From Pacificispira sp002696645 (GTDB taxonomy: Bacteria > Pseudomonadota > Alphaproteobacteria > UBA8366 > Aestuariispiraceae): a stretch of DNA of 64,000 bases. The stretch covers positions 62,001 through 126,000 of the forward strand of contig NZ_JBLZHU010000004.1 in the NCBI RefSeq assembly GCF_048892425.1. The letters run 5' to 3'. Positions 1-8,865 of the stretch are shown piece after piece. Numbering within the stretch: position 1 is the stretch's first letter; each line of letters begins with the position of its first letter. The notes below the pieces were generated by a model. It was not told the origin of the DNA and searched no databases. It was given only the letters and a program-made list of their open reading frames with translations. The position numbers were made by a program, and so were the translations under genes.

Positions 1-1213
1 CCATACCTTCCTCATAACTGGACACCCGACAGATCGGGGCCACGGGACCAAAACTTTCATTGTGGAACAAAGACATGTCTGGTGTGCAATCGACCAGCAC
101 GGTCGGTTCGACAAACCAACCGCGATTAAAATCGCTGGGGCGCCCGCCGCCGATTGCTGGCTTGGCCCCCTGAGCATAAGCGTTCTTCATCAGGGCTTCA
201 TAGCGGTCCCGCTCTTTCATCGACACCATGGGACCCATATCGACCTTGTCTAAACCATTGCCCAGACGGATCTTCTTCGTTTCTTCCACCAGCTTTTCGA
301 CAAAGGCATCATGGATTGCCTCATGCACATAAAAGCGTTCCGCCGAAACGCAGATCTGTCCGCAATTCATATAGGCGGAAAATGCGGCCGCCCGCGCCGT
401 CAAATCCAGCGGGGCAGATGGCATCACCAGGAACGGGTCATTACCCGACGTCTCAATCAGACACGGCTTCATTAATTCGCCACAGGTCCGTGACACGATT
501 TTTCCAACCGGAACGCTGCCAGTAAAGGCAACGACATGGGTATGATCATGTTCAATCAGATGCTTGCCGACATTTGCACCGCCACACACGATTTGGAACA
601 GTCCTTTGGGCAGGGCCGAAAAAGCCTCAGAGAACAGCAGCGTCGTAATGGACGTGTATTCCGACGGCTTCACCACGACCGCATTGCCCGCCGCCAGGGC
701 TGCCCCGGCTTCCCAGGCCAACAGCACCATTGGGTAGTTAAACGGCATGATCATCGCCGCCACACCCAGGGGCTGCTTCAGCGTATAGTGAAACTGTCCC
801 GCCGTGGCCGGGCCCATCACGCGACCCATGTCATTGCGCCCAATCTCTGCACTATAGCGGAGGGAATGGACACACCAGTCCACTTCATCCAGAGATTCTT
901 TATAGGGTTTGCCCATTTCGCGGGTCAGTGATTCTGCAAGAATGGGGCGCATTTTGTGGATTGCATCCGCTACTTCATGCATTGCATGGGCGCGATCCAC
1001 GCCAGACCCGGCCCACCATTTCTTCTGTGCCGCATTGGCAACAGCGATAGCGTCGTCCAGTTCAGCCGCAGGGGTTTCCGGGATTTCTGCAATAACCTGC
1101 TCTGTCGCCGGGTCGATAACAGGGATCTGCGTCGTGGCTTTGCTGGCCTGGAAGGCGCTGTCGACGTAATTATGCCCGGAAAGCTTCTTCATCCGTGCCA
1201 GTACATCCGTCAT
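1..1213 (-). CDS. Aldehyde dehydrogenase family protein (3' end outside the window)
   Basis: NAD(P)-dependent oxidation of an aldehyde to its acid is inferred from the family. The frame opens at an ATG at 1213 and runs uninterrupted to base 1, so about 404 codons are present and the C-terminus is missing. The catalytic pair is visible: general-base Glu at about residue 254 (context LIETSGNDPF) and nucleophile Cys at about residue 288 (context NCGQICVSAER), 34 residues apart as in canonical ALDHs. The N-terminal cofactor region reads MIMPFNYPM. It lies 16 bp downstream of the FAD/GcvT oxidoreductase on the same strand, so the two are probably co-transcribed, and it may oxidise an aldehyde product of that pathway. 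Context NDPF resembles succinate-semialdehyde-type enzymes, but the substrate cannot be read. Confidence 0.93.
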   Translation of the reverse strand, partial: MTDVLARMKKLSGHNYVDSAFQASKATTQIPVIDPATEQVIAEIPETPAAELDDAIAVANAAQKKWWAGSGVDRAHAMHEVADAIHKMRPILAESLTREMGKPYKESLDEVDWCVHSLRYSAEIGRNDMGRVMGPATAGQFHYTLKQPLGVAAMIMPFNYPMVLLAWEAGAALAAGNAVVVKPSEYTSITTLLFSEAFSALPKGLFQIVCGGANVGKHLIEHDHTHVVAFTGSVPVGKIVSRTCGELMKPCLIETSGNDPFLVMPSAPLDLTARAAAFSAYMNCGQICVSAERFYVHEAIHDAFVEKLVEETKKIRLGNGLDKVDMGPMVSMKERDRYEALMKNAYAQGAKPAIGGGRPSDFNRGWFVEPTVLVDCTPDMSLFHNESFGPVAPICRVSSYEEGM

Positions 1214-1229
1214 AATCTTTCTCCAATCT

Positions 1230-3680
1230 TCACAGTCGAATACGGTCGTTTTTGGGGTCATAGAAGGGTTTGAACTGAACCTCCGCGCGGAACCGCTCGC
1301 AGGCGACTTCCACTTCAAAATCCCCACTGTTCAGGAAATCCAGAGTGACGCCATCTGCAGAACTGACATAGCCCATACCCAATGAGGCCTCGATCCGATG
1401 GCCATAGCCGCCGGATGTGATGGAACCAACGATCTGGCCATTTCGAAGAATGGGCTCTTCGTGATACAGCAGGGGTGCATTGCCACCCCCCGCCAGTCGA
1501 ACCTGAACCAGACGACGGTTCGGCACGCCCTTTTCCTTGGCCCGCAGCACTGCATCACGGCCGATAAAATCTATTGGCTTGTCATAGGCTACGGCAAATC
1601 CAAGGCCCGCCTGAATTGGGGTATCCTCTTCGCCGATGTCATGGCCCCAATGACGATAACCCTTTTCCATCCGCATGCTGTTGATGGCAAAGAAGCCCCC
1701 GTGTTTCAGGCCAAATGGCGAACCGTTTTTCACCAGCGTGTCAAAAACATGCAGAGCGAATTCTGTGGGCATGTATAGCTCGTATCCCAGCTCGCCAACA
1801 AAGGTCAGGCGATTGATCCGCACCCGCCCATACCCGATTTCGATTTCGCGGCTGTGGCCAAAGGGTACCACCTCATTCCCCAGATCTTCCCCGGATACAG
1901 CCTCCAGCAGGGCGCGGGATTTCGGGCCCATCAGCGCCAACATCGGCATGGCGGATGTCACATCAAACAGAATGGCGTGGGCGTCATCCGGGATATGCCG
2001 GTGCAGCCATGAAAAATCCCTGGTCTGGGAGGTCGCAATCGTCACAATCAGGAAGGAGGTTTCCCCCAGGCGGGTGATCGTCACATCAGCTTCGATGCCC
2101 CCCCGCTCGTTCAGCCACTGGGTATAGACAACTTTCCCGACAGCAACATCGACATTTCCGGCTGATACCCGGTTCAAAACGGCACAGGCATCACGTCCTT
2201 CCAGTCGAAATTTCACGAAACAGCTTTGATCGAACAAGGTCACATTTTCTGCGGTGTTCAAAGATTCCTGCTTTGCCGCCCCGAACCAGTTCTGCGGCCC
2301 ATAGGAATACTCAATATGTGATGAAATCTGATCGGTTGAAAAATACCCCGGACGCTCAAACCCGGCGGCCTCCGTCATACTGGCCCCGATGGTCAGCAAA
2401 CGGTCATGGAAGGGAGACCGGCGCACATCGCGGGCCGTGGCATATTGCCGATAAGGCCAATGCATCTGAAACAACAGGCCCAGTGTTTCCGTGGTTCTGT
2501 CATACAGATAGGTTTTGTTGGACTGGAATGGCTGCATGCGGCGGACATCCACATCGGCCAGTTCAAATGGCGCATGCCCGTCATGGATCCATTGTGCCAG
2601 GGCCTTGCCAACCCCACCGGATGACAGGATCCCAACCGAATTGAAACCACAGGCACAAAACAGATTCCGGACCTCTGGCGTTTCGCCTAACAGATATCGG
2701 TCATCTGGGGTAAAGCTTTCCGGCCCGTTGAAGAACAGTTGAATGCCGGTATTTTCCAGCGCCGGCATACGCTTGATCGCCATTTCAAGAATTGGTTCGA
2801 AATGATCAAAGTCTTCCGGCAGCGAATCGAAACAGAAATCTTCGGAGATACCATTATGGCCCCAGGGTTTCGCCTCTGGTTCAAAACATCCCAATAGCAG
2901 CTTTCCGGCGTCTTCTTTGTAATAGGAGCATTCATCCCCCAGAAACAGCACCGGCAGGTTGGGTTGCAATCCCTCCATCGGTTCCGTGACGATGTAGAAA
3001 TGCTCTGCGGCATGCAGGGGCAGATTGACACCGATATCGGCCGCCAAATCCCGTGACCACATACCACCTGCGATCACAACCTTATCAGCCCTTAACAGAC
3101 CACCATCAATTTCGACCCCGATCACGCGGCCGTTTTCCGTGACAATGCGCTGAACCTTTGTATTTTCCAGGATTCGCACACCCTTGTTCCGCGCGCCTTT
3201 CGCCATGGCCATGGTGACGTCTGCGGGATTGACCTGGCCGTCCTTGGGCATCCAGATGCCGCCGACAATGTCATCCACCGTGATCAGAGGATAGCGTTCC
3301 TTGATTTCGCCGGGCGTCATCACATCGGCTGCCAGCCCGAAATTACGGGCCATCGACACACCGCGCTTCAATTCCTCAAACCGCGCCGGAGTCTTTGCCA
3401 GACGAAAAGATCCATTCTGTTTGAAGCCCGTTGCCTGACCGGTTTCGGCTTCAAGGCTGGAAAACAGCTCCCCAGTATATTTCGCCAATTCGGTCATATT
3501 ACGCGTGGCGCGCAATTGTGTGACCAGCCCAGCGGCATGCCAGGTCGTGCCACTGGTCAGCTGCTTGCGTTCGCACAGAACGACATCGGTTATGCCTAAT
3601 TTCGCCAGATGATAGGCGATTGAACAACCAGCGACTCCACCGCCGATAACAACCACATCTGCCCGTTCCAGAATGCTCAT
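1230..3680 (-). CDS. FAD-dependent oxidoreductase with GcvT domain (dimethylglycine/sarcosine dehydrogenase-like)
   Basis: Likely removes an N-methyl group from a secondary or tertiary amine: FAD oxidises the substrate and a GcvT half passes the one-carbon unit to tetrahydrofolate. The ATG at 3680 is preferred because GGAGGGG lies 4 nt upstream; an in-frame TTG at 3701 lacks a good site. It encodes 816 residues. The N-terminus has the Rossmann motif VVVIGGGVAG (about 9-18) and the DAO-type domain runs to about 380. The GcvT part occupies about 425-800 and contains SMRMEKGYRHWGHDI and TPIQAGLGFAV, typical of the dimethylglycine/sarcosine dehydrogenase family. An ABC importer and an ALDH flank it, suggesting catabolism of a methylated amine such as a betaine derivative. 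The exact substrate is inference. Confidence 0.9.
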   Translation of the reverse strand: MSILERADVVVIGGGVAGCSIAYHLAKLGITDVVLCERKQLTSGTTWHAAGLVTQLRATRNMTELAKYTGELFSSLEAETGQATGFKQNGSFRLAKTPARFEELKRGVSMARNFGLAADVMTPGEIKERYPLITVDDIVGGIWMPKDGQVNPADVTMAMAKGARNKGVRILENTKVQRIVTENGRVIGVEIDGGLLRADKVVIAGGMWSRDLAADIGVNLPLHAAEHFYIVTEPMEGLQPNLPVLFLGDECSYYKEDAGKLLLGCFEPEAKPWGHNGISEDFCFDSLPEDFDHFEPILEMAIKRMPALENTGIQLFFNGPESFTPDDRYLLGETPEVRNLFCACGFNSVGILSSGGVGKALAQWIHDGHAPFELADVDVRRMQPFQSNKTYLYDRTTETLGLLFQMHWPYRQYATARDVRRSPFHDRLLTIGASMTEAAGFERPGYFSTDQISSHIEYSYGPQNWFGAAKQESLNTAENVTLFDQSCFVKFRLEGRDACAVLNRVSAGNVDVAVGKVVYTQWLNERGGIEADVTITRLGETSFLIVTIATSQTRDFSWLHRHIPDDAHAILFDVTSAMPMLALMGPKSRALLEAVSGEDLGNEVVPFGHSREIEIGYGRVRINRLTFVGELGYELYMPTEFALHVFDTLVKNGSPFGLKHGGFFAINSMRMEKGYRHWGHDIGEEDTPIQAGLGFAVAYDKPIDFIGRDAVLRAKEKGVPNRRLVQVRLAGGGNAPLLYHEEPILRNGQIVGSITSGGYGHRIEASLGMGYVSSADGVTLDFLNSGDFEVEVACERFRAEVQFKPFYDPKNDRIRL

Positions 3681-3724
3681 CAACCCCTCCAACTGACTCA
3701 ATTGAGATATTTATATATCACGAT

Positions 3725-3752
3725 AGTGAATTTTTATAGTAAAAATATCACT
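3725..3752. promoter_or_regulatory. Imperfect inverted repeat in a divergent promoter region
   Basis: AGTGA-a-TTTTT pairs with AAAAA-ta-TCACT around a 5-nt centre (ATAGT). It lies in the AT-rich gap between the divergent FAD/GcvT gene and the XRE-cupin regulator. Its position suits an operator for the adjacent regulator, but the symmetry is broken by unpaired bases and the AT-richness makes chance pairing possible. Confidence 0.25.
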
Positions 3753-3854
3753 GCACTGCAGCATGACATCAGAATATTCACGGTCTTTGACATATCGAGA
3801 CATGCTGCACTATTTATGGGATTATGGTTTGGTCCCAAACAGGAGTTTCTCTGC

Positions 3855-4508
3855 GTGAAAAAATTGCCGAAGCTTGTGCGTCCCTCAAACCAGATGGGTT
3901 TGGCCTCTTCCGCCGAAGACACGACTGTGGACCTGTCGGAGTTTTTAGATCTGGATGAGCGGGTCGGGAAAGAGATCCGGCAACTACGCAAGGCGCGGGA
4001 CACGACAATCTCTGAACTCAGTGACGCCACCAATTTGTCGCCAGGCTATCTCAGTCAGATAGAACGCGGCATTTCCAGCCCCTCGGTGAAGGCCCTACAT
4101 TCAATCAGTCGGGCCCTGGGCGTAACCATAAGCTGGTTCTTTTCACCGGCGGCAGACGATGATGATGGATTGCGCGACGTTGTGGTGCGCGCCAATCGCC
4201 GTCGACGCCTGACATTTTCCAGCGGTATCTCCGACGAGTTACTATCCCCAAATCTAGGGCGGGAGCTTGAGCTTTTGCGCTGCACCTTTGGGCCGGGGTC
4301 AGAAAGCGGGGCAGAGCCCTATCAACATCGGGGCGAGGAATCTGGAATCGTCATCTCTGGCACCCTGCATCTGTGGATCGGCGATAAGCATGTGATCCTG
4401 AATGAAGGCGACAGCTTCGCCTTTTCCAGTGACACGCCCCATCGCTATGCCAACCCGACGGACAACGAGACAATCGTCATCTGGGCGATCACGCCCCCGT
4501 CTTACTGA
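3855..4508 (+). CDS. XRE-family transcriptional regulator with C-terminal cupin domain
   Basis: DNA-binding regulator of the PuuR-like architecture. A GTG start at 3855 is chosen because AGGAG (3841-3845) lies 9 nt upstream, giving 217 residues; in-frame codons further upstream have no ribosome site. Residues about 36-92 form a lambda-repressor-like helix-turn-helix (SPGYLSQIERGISSPSVKAL). Residues about 150-210 form a small cupin (QHRGEESGIVISG and GDSFAFSSDTPHRY). Such proteins usually sense a small amine or carboxylate and control neighbouring catabolic genes. It is divergent from the FAD/GcvT gene and convergent with the ABC importer, so it probably controls one or both. The ligand is unknown. 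Confidence 0.9.
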   Translation: MKKLPKLVRPSNQMGLASSAEDTTVDLSEFLDLDERVGKEIRQLRKARDTTISELSDATNLSPGYLSQIERGISSPSVKALHSISRALGVTISWFFSPAADDDDGLRDVVVRANRRRRLTFSSGISDELLSPNLGRELELLRCTFGPGSESGAEPYQHRGEESGIVISGTLHLWIGDKHVILNEGDSFAFSSDTPHRYANPTDNETIVIWAITPPSY

Positions 4509-4552
4509 CAGGTGCCCGTGGCTGGTCGCTTATCAGCACACCGAAGATAGGG

Positions 4553-5335
4553 TTAACCGACGCTTTGCAGAAATTCTTTCGTTCGCGCCATTTTGGGGGC
4601 AGAGAGAACCTGTTCTGGATTCCCTTGTTCGACAACGACACCGCCATCCATGAATACCACCGTGTCCGCCACTTCACGGGCAAAAGCCATTTCATGCGTG
4701 ACGACAACCATTGTCATGCCGCCTTTGGCAAGATCGCGCATGACTTGCAGAACTTCCCCCACCAATTCCGGGTCCAGCGCAGATGTAGGCTCGTCAAACA
4801 GGATCAGTTTTGGTTCCATCGCCAGGGCCCTGGCGATTGCGACCCGCTGTTGCTGGCCGCCGGACAGTCGGTTCGGGAAAACATCCGCCTTATCTTTCAG
4901 CCCCACCCTGTCCAGGAGCTCCATCGCCAGATCGCGCGCAGCGTCCTTCTTCATCCGCCGCACGGCAACAGGCCCTTCCATAACATTCTTCAGGGCCGTC
5001 TTATGGGCGAAGAGATTAAAATGCTGAAACACCATGCCGATATGGGCGCGACGCGCGGCAGCCTCTTTCTCTCGCAATTCAATCAGGTAATCGCCTTCAC
5101 GATTATAGCCGACCAGTTCCCCATCCACCGACAGCCAGCCACCATCAATTTTTTCAAGATTGTTGATACAGCGCAGAAAAGTGGATTTGCCGGATCCGGA
5201 CGGGCCGATCAGGCAAACCACCTGACCGCGATCCACCACAAGGTCAATGCCTTTCAGGACCTGAAGGGCGCCAAAAGATTTGATCACGCCTTCGGCCCAG
5301 ACCATGGGTTCATTACTTGTCATGTCAGTACTCAT
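4553..5335 (-). CDS. Amino-acid-type ABC transporter ATP-binding protein
   Basis: Cytoplasmic ATPase of a polar amino acid or amine importer (GlnQ/HisP type), 260 residues. Walker A GPSGSGKS is at about 44-51, the ABC signature LSGGQQQRV near 158 and Walker B LILFDEP near 178, followed by the H-loop VVTHEM. The phrase GMVFQHFNLFAHKTALKNVMEGP is split here only for description: the Q-loop FQHFNLF is characteristic of this subfamily. The start at 5335 has a GGTGGAGA ribosome site about 11 nt upstream. It is the third gene of a minus-strand order substrate-binding protein, permease, ATPase. Beside the FAD/GcvT oxidoreductase and ALDH, it probably feeds their substrate into the cell. Confidence 0.94.
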   Translation of the reverse strand: MSTDMTSNEPMVWAEGVIKSFGALQVLKGIDLVVDRGQVVCLIGPSGSGKSTFLRCINNLEKIDGGWLSVDGELVGYNREGDYLIELREKEAAARRAHIGMVFQHFNLFAHKTALKNVMEGPVAVRRMKKDAARDLAMELLDRVGLKDKADVFPNRLSGGQQQRVAIARALAMEPKLILFDEPTSALDPELVGEVLQVMRDLAKGGMTMVVVTHEMAFAREVADTVVFMDGGVVVEQGNPEQVLSAPKMARTKEFLQSVG

Positions 5336-5368
5336 AAACGTGTCGGGTCTCCACCCTTTGATTGTCGC

Positions 5369-6262
5369 TCAATTGGTGCTGCGGAAGCCGCGCCCCAGCT
5401 TGTGCTCAAGGAAATATTGCCCAACCGAAAGAAGCGAGCAGATCGAGAGGTACCAAAGGCTGGCAACGATCAGCAGCGGAATAACCTCAAAGGTGCGGGC
5501 ATAGATTGTCTGGGCAGAATACAACAATTCCGGAAGGGCGATAACGCTGACCAGAGATGTTGTTTTCAGCATCAGGATCACCTGGTTCCCGGTTGCCGGC
5601 ACGATAACGCGCAGCGCCTGCGGCAGGGTAATGCGCCAAAAGACTTGAAGACGACGCATGCCGATTGCTGTTGCCGCTTCGCTTTGCCCCTGACCAACGG
5701 CAAGGATCCCACCGCGAATAATCTCCGCCATATAGGCGCTTTCATGCAGGGCCAACCCCAGAAGCGCGGCCATAAAGGGTGTAATGGCATTCCCCGAAAG
5801 CGTGAAGAACGTCTCACCACCGGGCAGGCCAATCTCAACCTCTGGATATAGGGCGGAAATATTGAACCAGAAGATCAACTGGACTAGCAGTGGTGTTCCC
5901 CGGAACAACCATTTATACGCAGCGACAAAGCTGCGCAGCCAACGATCCTCTGACAGCATCATAAGCGCCAGGAACACGCCAATAATCGTTCCCAGCACCA
6001 TAGAAATGACCGTTAATTCGATCGTTGTCCAAAGTCCTTTGAGAATGATTGCGCTGGTGAGATATTTAAAGACCACATCCCATTGGAAATTTGGATTTGT
6101 TGCACTCATCCAAATCAGCCCAAAGACGAATAATGCCAAGGCTGCATCGGCCGCCAGACGCCCATAGGACGTCCGCCGAACGATCTTCAATGCGTCTCTC
6201 TCCGAACGCTTCCCGGCCCCTTGTGAGGAGGGCCGGGTCGCTTCTTTATTGGCCGTAGTCAT
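5369..6262 (-). CDS. Amino-acid-type ABC transporter permease
   Basis: Inner-membrane permease of the HisM/GlnP type, 297 residues, a little longer than usual because of a charged cytoplasmic N-terminus (about 1-35) before the first membrane segment. Several hydrophobic segments are evident. The EAA-loop contact with the ATPase reads HESAYMAEIIRGGI then SEAATAIGM. The ATG at 6262 directly follows the stop of the substrate-binding protein, whose last codons supply GGAGAA as ribosome site, so the two are translationally coupled. Only one permease gene is present, so a homodimeric channel is expected, as with GlnP-type importers. Confidence 0.93.
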   Translation of the reverse strand: MTTANKEATRPSSQGAGKRSERDALKIVRRTSYGRLAADAALALFVFGLIWMSATNPNFQWDVVFKYLTSAIILKGLWTTIELTVISMVLGTIIGVFLALMMLSEDRWLRSFVAAYKWLFRGTPLLVQLIFWFNISALYPEVEIGLPGGETFFTLSGNAITPFMAALLGLALHESAYMAEIIRGGILAVGQGQSEAATAIGMRRLQVFWRITLPQALRVIVPATGNQVILMLKTTSLVSVIALPELLYSAQTIYARTFEVIPLLIVASLWYLSICSLLSVGQYFLEHKLGRGFRSTN

Positions 6263-7132
6263 TTATTCTCCGTTAATCAGCGGCGCATCCAGGGCCAATT
6301 CACCGATATGCCAATCGTCCAGAATCTTCTGATAGGTTCCGTCCGCAATCAGGGCTTCAGCGGCGGCCTTAAAGACCTGCGCCATCGGGTCCCCCTTGCG
6401 GAATGCAAAGCCTGACACACCCGACAGGTCTGCCGTCGGTGCCTTTTCAAACAGATCATCATTCAGGCGCACCATATACCCCGCATAGGGTGCTCCATCC
6501 AGCCAGCCATCGATACGACCGGTCTTAACCGCCAGGCTGCCTTCATTTGGACCGGCAAAATTCAGCACCTCAAACGCCTCTTTGCCATTTGCAGAACACT
6601 CTTCCTGAAGGCGCGGAACCAGTTCAAGCCCTTGTTTCGATCCTGTGGCTACCCCGATTTTGTGCCCACACAGATCATGCAGGTCCAGACCGCTTGGATT
6701 TCCCTTTTTCACCATGACCGCAGTGCCGGTTTGCTGAAAATCAACAATATCCATCTTTTCGCGGCGTTCCGGGGAATCATGAAAGTAAGACATGTCATAG
6801 CGTTCGCTCAGAATGCCCGCAATGATACCCGCGAATTTCGATGATTCCGACGTAACCGGAATCCCGAGCTTTACGGCGATAGCCTTTTGAAAATCCAGGA
6901 CATAGCCAACCATTTCACCCTTATCGTCGATGAAATAGCTGGGGGGATATTGTGGGTCATAAACCGCCACGATCCCGTCCTTGTATGCCTCTGGCACTTG
7001 TGCATGCAGGGCCGCATCAGCGCCCGCCGGCAGATCCTGGGCAAATGTCGCCTGTGAGGACAGCATCAGGCCCGCAGCAATCGCGACCATCTTCGGGAAC
7101 CAATAGAATTGTGATGGGTGTGTGTGCATCAT
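6263..7132 (-). CDS. ABC transporter substrate-binding protein (SBP_bac_3 type)
   Basis: Periplasmic receptor of the importer encoded downstream, 289 residues. The N-terminus carries a Sec signal peptide: hydrophobic core MVAIAAGLMLSSQATFA with a likely cleavage after AQA-like residues near 31. The family-3 signature follows: YPPSYFIDDKGEMVGYVLDF, and later YFHDSPERREKMDIVDFQQTG. Two adjacent ATG codons are possible starts; GAGGT lies 4 nt before the first. It is the first gene of a three-gene importer operon. The ligand is probably an amino acid or quaternary/tertiary amine given the neighbouring N-demethylating enzyme, but binding residues were not assigned. Confidence 0.92.
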   Translation of the reverse strand: MMHTHPSQFYWFPKMVAIAAGLMLSSQATFAQDLPAGADAALHAQVPEAYKDGIVAVYDPQYPPSYFIDDKGEMVGYVLDFQKAIAVKLGIPVTSESSKFAGIIAGILSERYDMSYFHDSPERREKMDIVDFQQTGTAVMVKKGNPSGLDLHDLCGHKIGVATGSKQGLELVPRLQEECSANGKEAFEVLNFAGPNEGSLAVKTGRIDGWLDGAPYAGYMVRLNDDLFEKAPTADLSGVSGFAFRKGDPMAQVFKAAAEALIADGTYQKILDDWHIGELALDAPLINGE

Positions 7133-7182
7133 TTTACCTCACTTCTGTTCTGAATGATTATGTTTATGGGAGTGTTCTCTGG

Positions 7183-7935
7183 TCAGAGAATACGGTCCAC
7201 CAACCTGGCCCAGCCGTTTTCTTCCGTGGCATGCCAGTCCGACGTGGTGAAGGTCGCCGAAACGATCTCTTTGATTTCCAGGTCCGCAAGACCGCAATAA
7301 TCCAGCTCATGCTGTGGCCATTTATTGAATTTAACGCTGCCCTTGCCGATCTTCTTTTCCAGCAGGGTCACATCCGAAGATGTGTCGCGGTTCAGGACTT
7401 CCGCAAATCCCATCCCTTCCCGGGATGCGTCGGGCAGCAATCGCAGCAGGTAATGCGGCGTCAGGTTAAGCGGCTCTGCTTCGGTCACGGTGGCATCTGG
7501 AGTCCATTCCAGTTCAACCACCGGCGTCGATCCCAGTTTCACAACGGATCGAATGCCGCCATTTTCAAGCCTGTCGAACGAGATATCGCTGACAAGCTTT
7601 GGATACCCCCATTTCTCACGCCCCCCCATCACCAAGCGATTTAAGTTTTCAAACTCAACAATCGGATGTCCGCCTCGCTTCCCCTTATACTCCATCGGCA
7701 CGATAACGATGATATCCTTGAAGGGAACGACGGCATTGTTGCTGTAATCCGATGCAGAAATGAAAATCCTGTCGCCAACGGGGGTGAACGGCGTGTTGGC
7801 GAGGTTCTGTTCAATCCAATCTGGATCGACACGAAGATCAAAGCTGATCGCGGGAAGGTTCGGACAATGACTGGGAACCGTCGTTCCATAGGGCAATCGT
7901 TTGTATAGTTGAGAGGACGTAAAACCTTCACGCAT
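7183..7935 (-). CDS. Acetoacetate decarboxylase family protein
   Basis: 250 residues with the hallmark GREKWGYPK near residue 105. In true acetoacetate decarboxylases the corresponding region carries the Schiff-base lysine, so a decarboxylase or lyase/aldolase-like reaction is possible. Family members outside clostridia often act on other 3-oxo acids or have no known substrate. The ATG at 7935 has GGAGA 7 nt upstream. It lies upstream of the importer operon on the same strand with a 50-bp gap and divergent from an XRE-cupin regulator. Two palindromes about 75-105 bp upstream of its start are probable operators. Confidence 0.85.
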   Translation of the reverse strand: MREGFTSSQLYKRLPYGTTVPSHCPNLPAISFDLRVDPDWIEQNLANTPFTPVGDRIFISASDYSNNAVVPFKDIIVIVPMEYKGKRGGHPIVEFENLNRLVMGGREKWGYPKLVSDISFDRLENGGIRSVVKLGSTPVVELEWTPDATVTEAEPLNLTPHYLLRLLPDASREGMGFAEVLNRDTSSDVTLLEKKIGKGSVKFNKWPQHELDYCGLADLEIKEIVSATFTTSDWHATEENGWARLVDRIL

Positions 7936-8008
7936 ACCAGGTCTCCATAACGGATTGATTCAGGGGGATCGTTGACAAAAACTGTTGTGTACGGCATCCC
8001 TATAAAGT

Positions 8009-8040
8009 GTTCATTAAGATGAACGTTCATTTAAATGAAC
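8009..8040. promoter_or_regulatory. Two abutting 16-bp palindromic operators
   Basis: Positions 8009-8024 read GTTCATTAAGATGAAC, and 8025-8040 read GTTCATTTAAATGAAC, which is a perfect palindrome. Both fit GTTCAT-N4-ATGAAC and are joined without a gap, placing their centres 16 bp apart. They lie between the divergent acetoacetate-decarboxylase-like gene and the XRE-cupin regulator at 8234, so autoregulation and control of the decarboxylase are the natural inference. No convincing -35/-10 pair could be fixed around them. Confidence 0.7.
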
Positions 8041-8233
8041 ACCCGTGTCAAAAATGAGTCAAGAGCAATTTTACCCGTATTTTGTACGTTTCTTCCCTGG
8101 GCAGTGATGGGCGGCACGAATACTATTATGGATACCCTCACCCCTTTTCGAAGGTTGCCGCATATGCGCATTCATGAGTTCTGCTTTCATATCAGGCCCT
8201 GCTTTCCTCAGTTTCAGCTTGGGAAATAGCCGT

Positions 8234-8806
8234 ATGAGCAAAGATGCAAAATCCACCGCGCAAGACAGCTTCGCCCGGCATGTGGGCCAGCGCATTCGGT
8301 ATTTTCGGGGGCTTCAGGATATTTCACTCTCTGAGCTATCGCGTCGCTCCGGGATTGCGAAGGGCACGCTATCGAAGCTTGAATCCGGCAGCGGCAATCC
8401 GACAATCGTTACACTGGGCGCGCTGGCCGGAATCCTGAACATTACGCCCGGCGATTTTATGGAGCCGCGCAACGGGGCGCCGCGAGATCAAAGCGGATGG
8501 AAAAAACTGGCCGGTCCGGGCATCACCATGCTGTTTCTGCATAAGATCGTGGCGGCAAAAAGTTGGGATATATATGAAACCAACATCCCACAGACCGACG
8601 CCCCTATCTATTCCGCCACGCATGGGGGAATAGAGCATTTGATCATGATAGAAGGTGTTGCAGATGTCGGCCCCGTCGATGCACCAACCCGCCTTAACCC
8701 CGGCGAACGCGTCGCATTCCCCGGAGACAAACCCCACCTATATTTTGCAATCGGGGGGCCCTGCACGGCCCTGCTGATGATGGAGCACCCAGCCAAACGG
8801 GCATAA
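8234..8806 (+). CDS. XRE-family transcriptional regulator with cupin domain
   Basis: Second regulator of the helix-turn-helix plus cupin class in this window, 190 residues from the ATG at 8234 (GGGAA about 9 nt upstream; an in-frame ATG at 8174 has no ribosome site). The HTH occupies about 14-70 (LSELSRRSGIAKGTLSKLES), and the cupin part about 110-185 (HLIMIEGVADVGP then PGERVAFPGDKPHLYFA). It is divergent from the acetoacetate-decarboxylase-like gene, with two palindromes between them, and most likely binds these. It is not a close copy of the regulator at 3855; the two share architecture only. Confidence 0.9.
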   Translation: MSKDAKSTAQDSFARHVGQRIRYFRGLQDISLSELSRRSGIAKGTLSKLESGSGNPTIVTLGALAGILNITPGDFMEPRNGAPRDQSGWKKLAGPGITMLFLHKIVAAKSWDIYETNIPQTDAPIYSATHGGIEHLIMIEGVADVGPVDAPTRLNPGERVAFPGDKPHLYFAIGGPCTALLMMEHPAKRA

Positions 8807-8865
8807 ACACCCGTGTTTTCGTGTATCCAGACCTGATACAGCCAGCGTGACTATAATTCAAAAAA

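Noticed and set aside
4593..5027. 144-codon plus-strand frame in the ABC ATPase region
   Set aside because: Antisense of a gene with intact Walker and signature motifs.
4565..5851. 428-codon frame on the plus strand
   Set aside because: It is antisense to the ABC ATPase and permease genes, which have complete family motifs; the translation has no recognisable domain.
7972..8006. TTGACA and TATAAA as a promoter of the XRE-cupin gene
   Set aside because: The spacer is 23 bp, too long for a sigma-70-type promoter.
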